Shown: positions 24,167 through 32,530, numbered from the stretch's first letter. The stretch is 33,380 nucleotides of DNA from CAYJWS01 sp964373925 (GCA_964373925.1 CAYJWS010000005.1:1-33380), one strand, 5' to 3'. Numbers and translations: made by a program. Notes: generated from the letters alone by a model not told the origin.

Positions 24167-27100
24167 CTACTTAAACAAAATAATTTTAATCACTATTATA
24201 AACTTAAAAAACATCTTCAAAATATTAGACGCTGATTTTTGGAATTTCTTAAATACTATTAAAAACTTTTTAAGGGATGCCGTTCGCGCTTGCTTTTCCA
24301 GCATTAAATCCTCTTCATCGTCCCTCTTCTTCTTGAATATAAAGAAAAGGAGAATAAGCGGTCCAAAAATGCCTGTAGCGGCAAACATAAAATTTTGGGC
24401 AAAAGAATAGTCATACGCAAGCTCTCCGATATGCGACGCGCCCAAAACAACTCCCATTGGTAGCGTGCTTGTGGCAGTATCGCTTTCAAGCGAATTTGTA
24501 ATAATTTCACGCGCGATTTTCGCCTTCTTTATCTTGACTGGAAGCTTTGGATTTGATATTGGCAGAGAAACTATAGGAGCCTGTTCTTCTTGGACCTTTA
24601 TTTCTTCTTTTACTTCAACTGTAATGCTTGACTTCGCTTCTCCATACGCCCAATCATTTTTCCCCTTGTCCCATCCGCGCACATACGCAGTATTCGTGTA
24701 TACGCCCGCTTTCACGTCTTTGAAAAGCACTACGTCATAGTCAATGGTCACTTCTTCGCGATCAAGCACCTCGCCTAATTCCCAATTATTAGTCGCGACA
24801 ATATTTCCGCTCGCGTCTTTGAGCTCGTCTTTCACCTGCACAGACGAGGCGGAAACATTTGCCTCGTTAAATACTACAATTTTGTATGAAATTTTGTCGC
24901 CGGGCATCACAGCTCCCTTGGCGTTATTTGTTTTCACTACCTCAAAAGACACTTGGGTTATGCTATTGGGCTGTGTTGTTTGGCCGGGTCCCTGATTGGC
25001 GGAAGCAATAGAAACCCCGCCGCTGCCTCTTGGAGGCTCAGGATGAGAAATAATAAACGAAGCGTTTGAGCTATTATCCGCAAGATTTCTGTCATTCTCC
25101 CTGGCTGTAATATTAACCGGATTTTTTGCCGTAAATTCTCCCCATGCAATATTTGGATTCACAACCGCAGTAAAGGTAAAACTCTTTGTTTCACCTACCC
25201 CAAGCGAACCAACATTGAAACGAAGCGCATCGCCAAGATTTTCTCCTAATCCAATATCTTGCGTTATGAGAAAATCTTCGGGATAATCATGAAGAATAGA
25301 AATATTTGTTGCTGTGCCATCGCCGGAATTTCCGAATTCAATAGTGTAGGTTATGGTTGTATTGACGGGCACTGTTTCATTTTCATGCGAGATACTTTCC
25401 TTAACCCAGAGATTCGGCCGTCCAAACTCAAGGCTGCCGTTCCAGCTGCCAAACACGTTAATGACGGCGTAATTCCAATGGTTGCCGACGATATTGGTGT
25501 TGAGGATATTCGCGATATTCACGCCGGCCCTGACATTTCCAGTTTTAATTTTTACATTGCCGGAGTTTCCTTCCGCGATATTTGATCCGGAATTTGCCGT
25601 AAGCTCAACATTATTTGCGACAGATACAGAATTATTATTTTCTATGGAAAGGCCATTACCGCTAGATATTTCTCCGGAGCCATCTATGCGCAACGGATTT
25701 TCACTACCCGCTCCCGAACGATCAAAATAAACTATAATGCCATCAGAAGTAGTCATATAGCTCGCGTTTTCGGGAAGTCCGAATACCGAGCCGCTCCATA
25801 ATCCAAAAATATTTATTTTTATAAGATCCCAAAAATTATTAAAAATATTTGTGTTAAGCTCATTGACGATCTTCACCAAACTCGCGACATTTCCTGTTTC
25901 AATCTGCGTTGCTCCCCCGTTCGCAAGCGATTGATTCTCTCCGGATGACGCGCTGAGATTGACATTGTTCTCAAGCTCCGCGGTATTTTCGTTTGAAACA
26001 TTGACACTTGAAAATTGATTTTCAACACCCTGCGCTCCTTGAGCTTCCCGCATCAACTGCTCGGCATTCGGCAAAATAATGCTTCCGGCCCAGTTTCCAA
26101 ATATATTCAAAAGAATGTAATACCATTGGTTGCCGTAAATATTCGTATTTACAATATTCGCGATATTTACGAGCGAGAGTATGTCGCCTGTTTCTATATT
26201 GACATTTCCGCCATTTTCAGTCGCCGTATTGGACCCCGAAAACGAATTGGAAGAAATTGTATTGTCAACAGATGAAATATTATTATTGTTGATGGACATT
26301 GAATTATTGACGACTGACTCGCTTGAAAAAAGGCCTCCTCCGCCATACTGGCCTGATATATCTAAATCTCCGGAAACATTGCCATACACGTCCGCGGCGA
26401 TAATCTCGCCGTCTCCCGTTACATTGGTATTTACAAAGTTGGAAACATTGGCAAAAGACATTATATCTCCGGTATTGATGTCGGTATTCCCCGTATTATT
26501 TTGTGAAGAATTTTTTCCCGTAACAGTGTCGGTTTCTATTGCATTGGTGGTTGAGGCGGCATTATTGTTTAAAATAAGCGTTTGCGTTGATGTTGCCGTA
26601 GAAGTGGAACTGCAATCCATGCCACCAGAACAATTGTCATGAATACGAGTCTCATTAAGGTTTTGCGTAGTATCCACATCCACTTCGGTTAAGGCATTCC
26701 CCGTGTCAATATCAATATTGGCGTTATTGTTATCCGCGCCGTTTGCTCCTGTAGAATTTTTTCCATTGATTGTGCTGCAAACAGCGGACTCGTTATTGTT
26801 TGTTACGGCAACAGTGGTAGTGGCAGTGCCGGAATCGGTTGAATCGGCACTAGATTCGTTCGCGCTTGCGTCAGCAGGCGAATTTTCTTGAGAAGTTGAC
26901 GCTACGCACATAGGAGGCAGTGAAAGCGAATCATTTTGAGTATCCGTATTTTCTGTTACTGGAGGAGTAGAAGTCGCGTTATCTTGATCGCTTATTGGAG
27001 ATGTTGAAGTAGCGTTCTGGTCGCTATCGGCAATAACAGGCTCCGTACTGGTTGGTGTTGTCGTTGTAGACTCCGGACTATCGATTATCGGATCGGTTGA

Positions 27101-27421
27101 AGTTGCGGGAGGCGGGTTAATAGTTACATCAGCCTGATTTTCATTAACGTCATTATCAACAACGACTATCGCGGCAGAATCGCCGGTATCAATAACAACC
27201 GTTTCCGTTGGAGGTTCTTGCGTTTCAGCTGAATTTGAGCCGATCGAAGAATCGGACGCGCTCTGGCTTGAATCTGCCGAAGCCTCTTGCGCGTATGTTC
27301 CATGAAGCGGAAATACTGGCTTAAAAATCATAAACATAACTAAAAAACCCACAAAAACCTGGTACATATTCTTATTCGCGTCTTTCAAAATTTTTCGCCT
27401 ATTCGCTTTTTTCCTTTTCAT
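24167..27421 (-). CDS. Large anchored surface protein with five TGN repeats and DUF11-like domains
   Basis: A 1084-residue secreted protein. The N-terminus is basic with a late signal helix (QVFVGFLVMFMIFKPVF), followed by a Ser/Thr/Asn-rich stretch to about residue 230. About five repeats of 60-100 residues follow, of the form N-rich strand, I-x-TGN/D, V-x-I-x-N-x-x-NTNI, then W-x-x-x-x-INIFG-x-W-GS (clear at GDILSLVNIANIVNTNIYG, GNVASLVKIVNELNTNIF, GNVRAGVNIANILNTNIVG). Two Ig-like DUF11/CARDB-type domains precede one membrane helix (FMFAATGIFGPLILLFFIF) and a basic tail that ends in a further hydrophobic patch. I start at 27421 (MKRKK); a TTG ten codons earlier overlaps the upstream gene. 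Probable surface adhesin or scaffold. Confidence 0.85.
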   Translation of the reverse strand: MKRKKANRRKILKDANKNMYQVFVGFLVMFMIFKPVFPLHGTYAQEASADSSQSASDSSIGSNSAETQEPPTETVVIDTGDSAAIVVVDNDVNENQADVTINPPPATSTDPIIDSPESTTTTPTSTEPVIADSDQNATSTSPISDQDNATSTPPVTENTDTQNDSLSLPPMCVASTSQENSPADASANESSADSTDSGTATTTVAVTNNNESAVCSTINGKNSTGANGADNNNANIDIDTGNALTEVDVDTTQNLNETRIHDNCSGGMDCSSTSTATSTQTLILNNNAASTTNAIETDTVTGKNSSQNNTGNTDINTGDIMSFANVSNFVNTNVTGDGEIIAADVYGNVSGDLDISGQYGGGGLFSSESVVNNSMSINNNNISSVDNTISSNSFSGSNTATENGGNVNIETGDILSLVNIANIVNTNIYGNQWYYILLNIFGNWAGSIILPNAEQLMREAQGAQGVENQFSSVNVSNENTAELENNVNLSASSGENQSLANGGATQIETGNVASLVKIVNELNTNIFNNFWDLIKINIFGLWSGSVFGLPENASYMTTSDGIIVYFDRSGAGSENPLRIDGSGEISSGNGLSIENNNSVSVANNVELTANSGSNIAEGNSGNVKIKTGNVRAGVNIANILNTNIVGNHWNYAVINVFGSWNGSLEFGRPNLWVKESISHENETVPVNTTITYTIEFGNSGDGTATNISILHDYPEDFLITQDIGLGENLGDALRFNVGSLGVGETKSFTFTAVVNPNIAWGEFTAKNPVNITARENDRNLADNSSNASFIISHPEPPRGSGGVSIASANQGPGQTTQPNSITQVSFEVVKTNNAKGAVMPGDKISYKIVVFNEANVSASSVQVKDELKDASGNIVATNNWELGEVLDREEVTIDYDVVLFKDVKAGVYTNTAYVRGWDKGKNDWAYGEAKSSITVEVKEEIKVQEEQAPIVSLPISNPKLPVKIKKAKIAREIITNSLESDTATSTLPMGVVLGASHIGELAYDYSFAQNFMFAATGIFGPLILLFFIFKKKRDDEEDLMLEKQARTASLKKFLIVFKKFQKSASNILKMFFKFIIVIKIILFK

Positions 27422-27441
27422 ATTTTTTCCAAAAAAATTTC

Positions 27442-27978
27442 TTACCTCCAAGAAAATAATTTAAAAAATTTCTTAAAAACATTCTTTATTGATACAAATA
27501 TGTTTGCCCTTGTTTCTTGATTATTTGCTTTCTTGATTCGTTGATTTCTTGATTTATTGATTTCTTGATTTATTGTCTGCTTGCTTTCTTGATTTAATGA
27601 TTCATTAATATTCACTCTTACTTCTGTCTTTGATTTCTTGGTTTCTTTTTTTATTTCATAGCTTTTTGGACTATCTTTTGAATCTATTTTTACTTCAACT
27701 GGTTCTTGCTTTTCGCCGTCAATGGTATTTTCTACTTTCACGTCAACAGAATAATCCCCTGTTTGTATTGTCTCTGAATTATTTTCCTCATTTTTTCCCG
27801 AAATAACATTTCCGCCGGTATTCACGGACGCGTTGATATTTGTTTCCACGCGCGTCCCTGAATTGTTATTGGATACCATCACATCATCATAAGTATTAAT
27901 TTCCGTGATATTTGCTTGCGCAAATACTATAATCGGAACACTCATAGCGATAAAAATTGTAAAGATAATTTTTTTCAT
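27442..27978 (-). CDS. Small secreted TGN-motif protein with basic tail
   Basis: A 178-residue protein with a signal peptide (KKIIFTIFIAMSVPIIVFAQA, cleaved near residue 22). The mature N-terminal part holds one TGN-type unit: SNNNSGT, TNINASVNTGGNVISG and IQTGDYSVDVKVENTI, the same order as in its neighbours. Residues about 115-155 are Lys/Asn/Gln/Glu-rich with recurring NQE/NQR units encoded by a DNA repeat. The C-terminus is basic and amphipathic (VSIKNVFKKFFKLFSWR) and may bind membrane or nucleic acid. The start at 27978 is favoured by the signal peptide; no Shine-Dalgarno sequence is seen, and a 15-bp inverted repeat lies immediately upstream. It ends 20 bases before the large surface gene, so both are probably one message. 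Confidence 0.7.
   Translation of the reverse strand: MKKIIFTIFIAMSVPIIVFAQANITEINTYDDVMVSNNNSGTRVETNINASVNTGGNVISGKNEENNSETIQTGDYSVDVKVENTIDGEKQEPVEVKIDSKDSPKSYEIKKETKKSKTEVRVNINESLNQESKQTINQEINKSRNQRIKKANNQETRANIFVSIKNVFKKFFKLFSWR
27515..27610. repeat. Tandem-like coding repeat
   Basis: TTGATTTCTTGATTTATT-type units recur with small changes inside the small secreted gene. They encode the NQE/NQR-rich segment. The low-complexity DNA suggests growth by slippage, so length may vary between strains. Confidence 0.6.
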
Positions 27979-27986
27979 AATGACAA

Positions 27987-28107
27987 TTTCAGACAAGCCT
28001 TTTATAGTACTTTTATCGTTTCATGGTATATGTAAGACTTTTTATTCTATCTCGTCACATATACTACGGTGGGTCTCCTCCTCCTTGTATACAAGGCTTG
28101 TCTGAAA
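27987..28107. repeat. Nested inverted repeat in the leader of the small secreted gene
   Basis: TTTCAGACAAGCCTT (27987-28001) and AAGGCTTGTCTGAAA (28093-28107) are exact complements, 15 bp, 91 bases apart. Inside, GTATATGT pairs with ACATATAC and CTTGTATACAAG is a palindrome. On the minus strand this lies directly before the start codon at 27978 and includes an unused AAGGAGGAGGAG. It could be a regulatory leader or a miniature inverted-repeat element; no target duplication is seen. Confidence 0.6.
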
Positions 28108-28154
28108 GGAGAAAGAAAGACTTTCCCCTTCCATTGATAATATCCACGTGAGTA

Positions 28155-28817
28155 TTATCTCTTGATTCTTGTAATGTTGGTATTAACAACATTAGCTATT
28201 TCGGATATGGATGTTGCGTTTCCGGTTTCGATCCAACCCCAGTTGGTTGAAGATCCGCCGTTTCCGCCGCTTCCAGACTTTGCCACGCTGTCGTCGCCGA
28301 CTGCCTTGGCTTTGCCTGTTGAACCGCCTAATCCTCCGTTGCCGCCGGATACGCCATTGTATCCAGTATCAGATGCTGCCCAAACGCCGTTGCCAACCCA
28401 TGTTTCAATATTTTCATTTTTCACCTTTATCTTTCCTGCTGGACCCTGTTCTTCATCGCATCCGCATGAATCCTTGATATCGGTGTCATTAGAGTTGACT
28501 ACGTTTGTGATTACGGATCCTGACACAGCATTGCCCGTGAAAATAGTGCCCCAGTTGTCGCTGGAACCGCCATCTCCCGCGCTGCCAGAGGTGGCTGATC
28601 CGCCCCATTTGGCTGTAGCTTTGCCGGTGTCTCCGCCGTCGCCTCCGTTTCCGCCGCTTACCCAGTTGTAACCGGTGTTTGAACCAACAGAGACCTCGTT
28701 GGTCACTAGCGTGCCAATATTGTTGTTGGTGACCTTAATGCCATTAGAGTTAGCAAAAGCTGGAGCCGCTGCGAGCAACATAGCCGCAATTGAACTTCCT
28801 GCAATTATTTTTTTCAT
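28155..28817 (-). CDS. Secreted Gly/Asn-rich TGN-repeat protein, twin B
   Basis: A 220-residue exported protein. The signal peptide is KKIIAGSSIAAMLLAAAPAFA, cut near residue 22. The mature chain has two repeats of about 90 residues. Each starts NGIKVTNNNIGTLVTNEV-like, then SNTGYN-x-VSGGNGG, a Gly-rich insert with GSGGNGGSS, then TGNA-x-S-x-x-x-I-N-VVN-x-N-T-x-IK. A DSCGC linker joins the two repeats and holds the only Cys residues. The start at 28817 follows GGAGGTG; the GTG three codons earlier is inside the binding site. It matches the next gene in length exactly and in sequence closely, so the pair arose by duplication. A beta-rich fibre or surface-coat subunit is my inference. Confidence 0.8.
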   Translation of the reverse strand: MKKIIAGSSIAAMLLAAAPAFANSNGIKVTNNNIGTLVTNEVSVGSNTGYNWVSGGNGGDGGDTGKATAKWGGSATSGSAGDGGSSDNWGTIFTGNAVSGSVITNVVNSNDTDIKDSCGCDEEQGPAGKIKVKNENIETWVGNGVWAASDTGYNGVSGGNGGLGGSTGKAKAVGDDSVAKSGSGGNGGSSTNWGWIETGNATSISEIANVVNTNITRIKR

Positions 28818-28855
28818 ATTTTTCACCTCCTTTTTTATTAATGTAAATTACCAAC

Positions 28856-28873
28856 CAGATCAGCATTGATCTG
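28856..28873. other. Hairpin between the twin genes
   Basis: CAGATCA pairs with TGATCTG across GCAT. On the minus strand no T-run follows, so it should not stop the operon message; on the plus strand it is followed by ATTTTTT. It may protect or process the two-gene mRNA. Confidence 0.45.
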
Positions 28874-28878
28874 ATTTT

Positions 28879-29541
28879 TTATCTCTTGATTCTTGTTACG
28901 CTCGAGTTCACAATATTTGTGATAAGTGAACCCGCTACTGCGTTGCCCGTGCCGATTCCGCCCCAGTTAGTGGAAGATCCGCCGTTGCCGCCGCTTCCAG
29001 ACTTGGCAATGCTTGGCGACTCTTCTTCAGAAGATCCTGCGTACGCGCTTCCTGTTGAACCGCCCGATCCGCCGTTGCCGCCGGAAACTCCATTATATCC
29101 GGAGTTTGCCCATGCTGACACGCCGTTCCAAACCACAGTGCCAAGATTCAAGTTTTCTACCTTGATTTTAGATGAATTTTCGCATCCGCATGAATCCTTG
29201 ATATCGGTGTCATTAGAGTTCACGATATTTGTGATCTCTGAACCGGCCAAAGCATTACCAGTGAGGATAGTGCCCTCATTCCAGCTTTCGCCGCCGTCTC
29301 CTCCGTTGCCAGAGGTGGCTGATCCGCCCCATGATGCTTCTGCTGAGCCTGTATCGCCGCCGCTGCCGCCATTACCGCCGGAAACCCAGTTATAGCCTGT
29401 GTTTGATCCGACAGAGACCTCATTGGTCACTACCGTGCCAATATTGGAATTATAAACTTTGATTCCATTGGAAGAAGCAAGTGCCGGAACAGCTGCGAGC
29501 AACATAGCCGCGATTGAACTTCCCGCAATTATTTTTTTCAT
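28879..29541 (-). CDS. Secreted Gly/Asn-rich TGN-repeat protein, twin A
   Basis: A 220-residue exported protein and near twin of the next gene downstream. The signal peptide (KKIIAGSSIAAMLLAAVPALA) is almost identical. It has the same two repeats, each with a VSGGNGGSGG core and a TGNA-x-x-x-x-ITNIVN end, joined by a DSCGCENS linker. The start at 29541 has a strong GGAGGTGAAAA site. Divergence is concentrated in the Gly-rich inserts, while the NTGYN, TGNA and NSNDTDIKDSCGC stretches are kept, suggesting selection on the repeat fold. It is the first structural gene behind a leader of about 390 bases with a small ORF and a terminator. The extracellular location is firm; function is not known. 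Confidence 0.8.
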   Translation of the reverse strand: MKKIIAGSSIAAMLLAAVPALASSNGIKVYNSNIGTVVTNEVSVGSNTGYNWVSGGNGGSGGDTGSAEASWGGSATSGNGGDGGESWNEGTILTGNALAGSEITNIVNSNDTDIKDSCGCENSSKIKVENLNLGTVVWNGVSAWANSGYNGVSGGNGGSGGSTGSAYAGSSEEESPSIAKSGSGGNGGSSTNWGGIGTGNAVAGSLITNIVNSSVTRIKR

Positions 29542-29570
29542 TGTTTTCACCTCCTTTCTTATTTTATTTT

Positions 29571-29621
29571 TTAGGATATGAGTTGAGTGCGCTCGATATC
29601 CAATATGAAGAAACAATCCAC
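29571..29621 (-). CDS. Possible 16-residue leader ORF
   Basis: A GTG at 29621 lies six bases after AAGGAGA and opens a 16-codon frame ending in TAA at 29571. It spans the hairpin GGATAT/ATATCC. It could be a second leader peptide before twin A, but so short a frame with a GTG start may be chance. Confidence 0.25.
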   Translation of the reverse strand: MDCFFILDIERTQLIS

Positions 29622-29666
29622 TTATCTCCTTATATTGAATGCCGAATCAATACTCACTTATTATTT

Positions 29667-29702
29667 AAAAAATAAAAAAGCCTTTCCTAAAAAAGAAAAG
29701 AC
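29667..29702 (-). terminator. Intrinsic terminator in the leader of the twin genes
   Basis: On the minus strand GTCTTTTC pairs with GAAAGGC (one G-U, one bulge) and is followed by TTTTTTATTTTTT. It overlaps the stop of the 27-residue ORF and lies 125 bases before twin A. Either it ends a separate small gene or it works as an attenuator. Confidence 0.6.
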
Positions 29703-29770
29703 TCAACTCTTCTCAAGCTACGCCAGTATTCGGTCAGATATATTAAATATATAACTTTTTTATTTTTCAT
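29687..29770 (-). CDS. 27-residue basic small ORF or leader peptide
   Basis: A short frame starting ATG at 29770, seven bases after a strong AAAGGAGG site, and stopping at TAG 29687. The peptide begins MKNKKVIYLIYL and ends TEYWRSLRRVESFLF: a Lys-rich start, a short hydrophobic run, and an Arg-rich aromatic end. Its stop lies in the loop of the following terminator. An extended -10 promoter is about 170 bases upstream. This arrangement fits a regulatory leader peptide whose translation could affect the terminator, or a tiny independent gene. No run of one amino acid codon, as in classical attenuators, is seen. I know no homologue. Confidence 0.45.
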   Translation of the reverse strand: MKNKKVIYLIYLTEYWRSLRRVESFLF

Positions 29771-29941
29771 TGATACAGCCTCCTTTTTTTACACAAATAA
29801 AAAACCAATCACCCTCCGTTGTGCTTGTAAGATTGAATTTCAAATTGCTTCTATAACTCAAACTTTGGTTTATTGGTTTTATTTTTTATGTCTTTCTCCA
29901 ACATCTTCGAAGAAAGTAAATTTTATTTTATATTTTTAATA

Positions 29942-29969
29942 ATTATAGCACTGCTGGATTCTATTACAA
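29942..29969 (-). promoter_or_regulatory. Extended -10 promoter of the TGN-repeat cluster
   Basis: On the minus strand TGC-TATAAT (extended -10, TATAAT at 29947-29942) follows TTGTAA (29969-29964) by 16 bases. Transcription from here gives a leader of about 390 bases to twin A, covering the small ORF and the terminator. Apart from these, 29542-30036 is AT-rich with no other gene. Confidence 0.6.
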
Positions 29970-30036
29970 TAATTATTATCAACAAGTGTAACACTATGCT
30001 CAAATCATTGTCAAATAAAAAAAGTCAAGAGATTAT

Positions 30037-30152
30037 GGGTCATCCCTAAATTCATTATCGCCTGAGCTTGTCGAAGGCTATCCATCTCGTTGAGCCAAAA
30101 TTTACCCTTCGACTCGGCTCAGGGAATAAGTTTTGAATTTTGAAGATGACCC
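30037..30152. repeat. REP-like element with GGGTCATC/GATGACCC ends
   Basis: Tips GGGTCATC (30037-30044) and GATGACCC (30145-30152) are inverted; CCTAAATTC/GAATTTT follow inside. The core has CCTGAGC-TT-GTCGAAGG against CCTTCGAC-TCG-GCTCAGG, a 15-bp hairpin. It sits ten bases beyond the subtilase stop and may also serve as its 3' mRNA end. Confidence 0.6.
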
Positions 30153-30161
30153 CTAAGATGA

Positions 30162-32420
30162 CTATTGGGCATTAACAGCTATATTGTCAACATTTGCAAT
30201 TTCATTATTAAACGACATAAGCCCTCGGAATCGAATCTGGAGATTTGAAATATCAGAAAGGCTTATGGAAGCATTTCTCCATGAATTTTCAGGATCTTGA
30301 TCTCCCCTTAATTTCGCCTTTTCAGTCCACGTAACTCCGTTATCCGATGAAACATCAAAAGCAACATATTCTCCAAAATCAAGCGTTGATGATATATACC
30401 AGGAAAACGTTATGGTTGCGTTTGTTTTTCCTTGCAGGCCTATTGGAATAGAACGAAGCACCGCGTCAGTAGCCCTACCATTTACTTCCGCGGAAAATAA
30501 TCCGTCGGACGCCCTGCGGCTTGAGCGTTTCCATCTGCTGTCGCTGGTCCATAGGCCGTTCCATTGGCTTATTTCAAAACTGTCGGAAAATACTTTAATG
30601 ATTTGCGGCTTATCGGTAACTGTAATAATAGCGGTGTCAGATGATATTGCGCCGCGGTCATCCGTAACCGTCAAGGTCGCTGTATATATTCCGGCTAACG
30701 AGTATGCATGGGATATAATTGCGCCAGCGCCTTGCGTTAAGTCGCCAAAATCCCACGCGTAGCTTACAATAGTTCCGTCAGGATCGAATGATCCTGATCC
30801 ATTAAATGTAAGGGAATCACCCGTGTATGCTGAAATGTCCGGGCCTGCGGATGCAGAGGGCAAGTCGTTAACATTATCCACTAAAACAGAAATAACTGCA
30901 CTTGAAGATTGATTAATAGAATCAACGGCTTTCGCGGTTATAGTGTGGTTTCCTTCGCTCGTTAACGTGGAGTCCCAAAGGGCTTCATAGGGCGCTACAG
31001 TGTCAGTGCCAATCAACGTTTGGTCAAGATAAAATTCAACAAATGGCGTAGAATTATCATCTGAAGCTTGAGCTGTAATTACGACACTTCCTAAGACTCG
31101 TGCGTTATTAAGAGGATTTGTTATTGAAATGCTTGGAGCAAGATCAGGCGGTACGGGTGAATATTGCAATGCCGCTTTAGCATCAACTAATCCCCAGCCA
31201 TACGTAGAATCCCAACCTTGCACGCCAAGGTCGCGCGCAGTGGTCTCTATTGCCTTTCGGACATCCACGGGCGTTACCGCGCTTCCTTTGGAAATAACAA
31301 GCGCTGCCACTCCCGCCACATGGGGAGTTGCCATAGATGTGCCCTGAAAAAACCAATATCCAAAATCTTTTCTGTTTTTCGTATTTGGATTAAAAGTATT
31401 TTGAAGCACTCCGTCAACATAGCCGTCGCCATTCTGATCAACACTCGTGTCCCCTCCCGGAGCCATCACGTCAAGTCCAGCTCCATAATTTGAATATGGG
31501 GCTTTTTGCGTATCATAGCGCGTCGCGCCAACGGCAATGACATAATCGTTATACGCCGCCGGGTATGAAATAGTAGAAGTGCCGTCATTTCCTGCAGCGG
31601 CAACAATAGTAACCCCTTTTGAATACGCATACTGGATTGCGTCAAGAAGCGTTTGGGAAGAAGCAGAACCGCCCAAACTTAAGTTGATTACCTTCGCGCC
31701 ATTATCAGCGGCAAACCGTATGCCTGAAGCAACTGCCGAGTACGCTCCGCTTCCATTGGAATCAAGCACTTTCACCGGCATAAGGCAAGCGCCATGTGCT
31801 ACTCCCGCGACGCCAATGCCGTTATTTGTGCTTTGGGCAATAGTTCCTGAAACATGCGTACCGTGACTATTGTCGTCATTGGGATGCGAATCATTGTTGA
31901 TAAAATCATAACCAGCTACAAAACATGTTGAGGCGAGATCAGGCGCTTTATAATAACTTTTTAATCCGTCAAAATAATCTTCATAGGCAACCCCTGTGTC
32001 AACTACAGCGACAACAACATTTGTACCAGTAGAAATATCCCATGCTAATTTCGCGTTAATGCCGCTTCCCGTGTAATTATCGAGATGCCACTGAAAATTC
32101 AGATATGGATCATTGGGAACAAAAAAAGCCGAAGCAATATAATCCGGCTCGGCATATTCCACATCTAATCTTTGAAGATATGCTTGAAGAGCTTCTCGTA
32201 CCTCAATATTTTGAGGAAGCTTGATGGTTCGAAAAGGCTTTACGTCATTTTTAAACTTTACTATTATCTCGCCCTCTCTGTATTTAATACCGTCTAATTG
32301 AAATGCAGGCGGTCTTCGAAGCTCCTTATTTTCATGGATTTCAGAAGCTGTAAATCCAGAATTTACAAAACTTAAAAATATAATTATTGAAAAAACAAAT
32401 AATTTTTTAATATTTTTCAT
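30162..32420 (-). CDS. Secreted subtilisin-like serine protease (S8) with PKD and Ig-like domains
   Basis: A 752-residue exported protease. Signal peptide residues 1 to about 25; an inhibitor-like propeptide (about 40-100, EIIVKFKNDV). The catalytic domain (about 105-420) has Asp141 in VVDTGV, His186 in NSHGTHVSG, the oxyanion Asn278 in AAGNDG and Ser362 in GTSMATPHVAG, so the triad is complete. Then come a bacterial Ig-like domain (about 430-520), a PKD domain (about 522-605, with YAWDFGD) and a C-terminal beta-sandwich of about 145 residues. No anchor is visible. The ATG at 32420 lacks a clear ribosome binding site but follows a good promoter. It lies just upstream of the TGN-repeat cluster on the same strand and could process those surface proteins; that is a guess from position. 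Confidence 0.93.
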   Translation of the reverse strand: MKNIKKLFVFSIIIFLSFVNSGFTASEIHENKELRRPPAFQLDGIKYREGEIIVKFKNDVKPFRTIKLPQNIEVREALQAYLQRLDVEYAEPDYIASAFFVPNDPYLNFQWHLDNYTGSGINAKLAWDISTGTNVVVAVVDTGVAYEDYFDGLKSYYKAPDLASTCFVAGYDFINNDSHPNDDNSHGTHVSGTIAQSTNNGIGVAGVAHGACLMPVKVLDSNGSGAYSAVASGIRFAADNGAKVINLSLGGSASSQTLLDAIQYAYSKGVTIVAAAGNDGTSTISYPAAYNDYVIAVGATRYDTQKAPYSNYGAGLDVMAPGGDTSVDQNGDGYVDGVLQNTFNPNTKNRKDFGYWFFQGTSMATPHVAGVAALVISKGSAVTPVDVRKAIETTARDLGVQGWDSTYGWGLVDAKAALQYSPVPPDLAPSISITNPLNNARVLGSVVITAQASDDNSTPFVEFYLDQTLIGTDTVAPYEALWDSTLTSEGNHTITAKAVDSINQSSSAVISVLVDNVNDLPSASAGPDISAYTGDSLTFNGSGSFDPDGTIVSYAWDFGDLTQGAGAIISHAYSLAGIYTATLTVTDDRGAISSDTAIITVTDKPQIIKVFSDSFEISQWNGLWTSDSRWKRSSRRASDGLFSAEVNGRATDAVLRSIPIGLQGKTNATITFSWYISSTLDFGEYVAFDVSSDNGVTWTEKAKLRGDQDPENSWRNASISLSDISNLQIRFRGLMSFNNEIANVDNIAVNAQ

Positions 32421-32454
32421 ACATTAAATATTTATGAGTAAGACGGACAAATCT

Positions 32455-32483
32455 ATTATATACAATATTTTAAAAATTGTACA
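32455..32483 (-). promoter_or_regulatory. Sigma-70 promoter of the subtilase
   Basis: TGTACA (32483-32478) and TATAAT (32460-32455) on the minus strand are 17 bases apart. The leader to the ATG would be about 28 bases. Confidence 0.6.
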
Positions 32484-32521
32484 CATCCATTATCTTTAAC
32501 TTATGCACTTATCTTTTTTTA

Positions 32522-32530
32522 TGGTATACT
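32522..32530 (+). promoter_or_regulatory. Extended -10 promoter of the Y1 transposase
   Basis: TGG-TATACT is an extended -10 on the plus strand; no good -35 is seen. A GGAG/CTCC inverted repeat (GGAGGTTTAATCTCC, 32540-32554) just downstream could hide ribosome binding; the start codon itself has no close Shine-Dalgarno sequence. Confidence 0.4.

Noticed and set aside
28162..29395. Long plus-strand open frames rich in Pro opposite the twin genes
   Set aside because: They are antisense shadows caused by Gly-rich codons of the minus-strand genes; they lack ribosome binding sites and show no domain.
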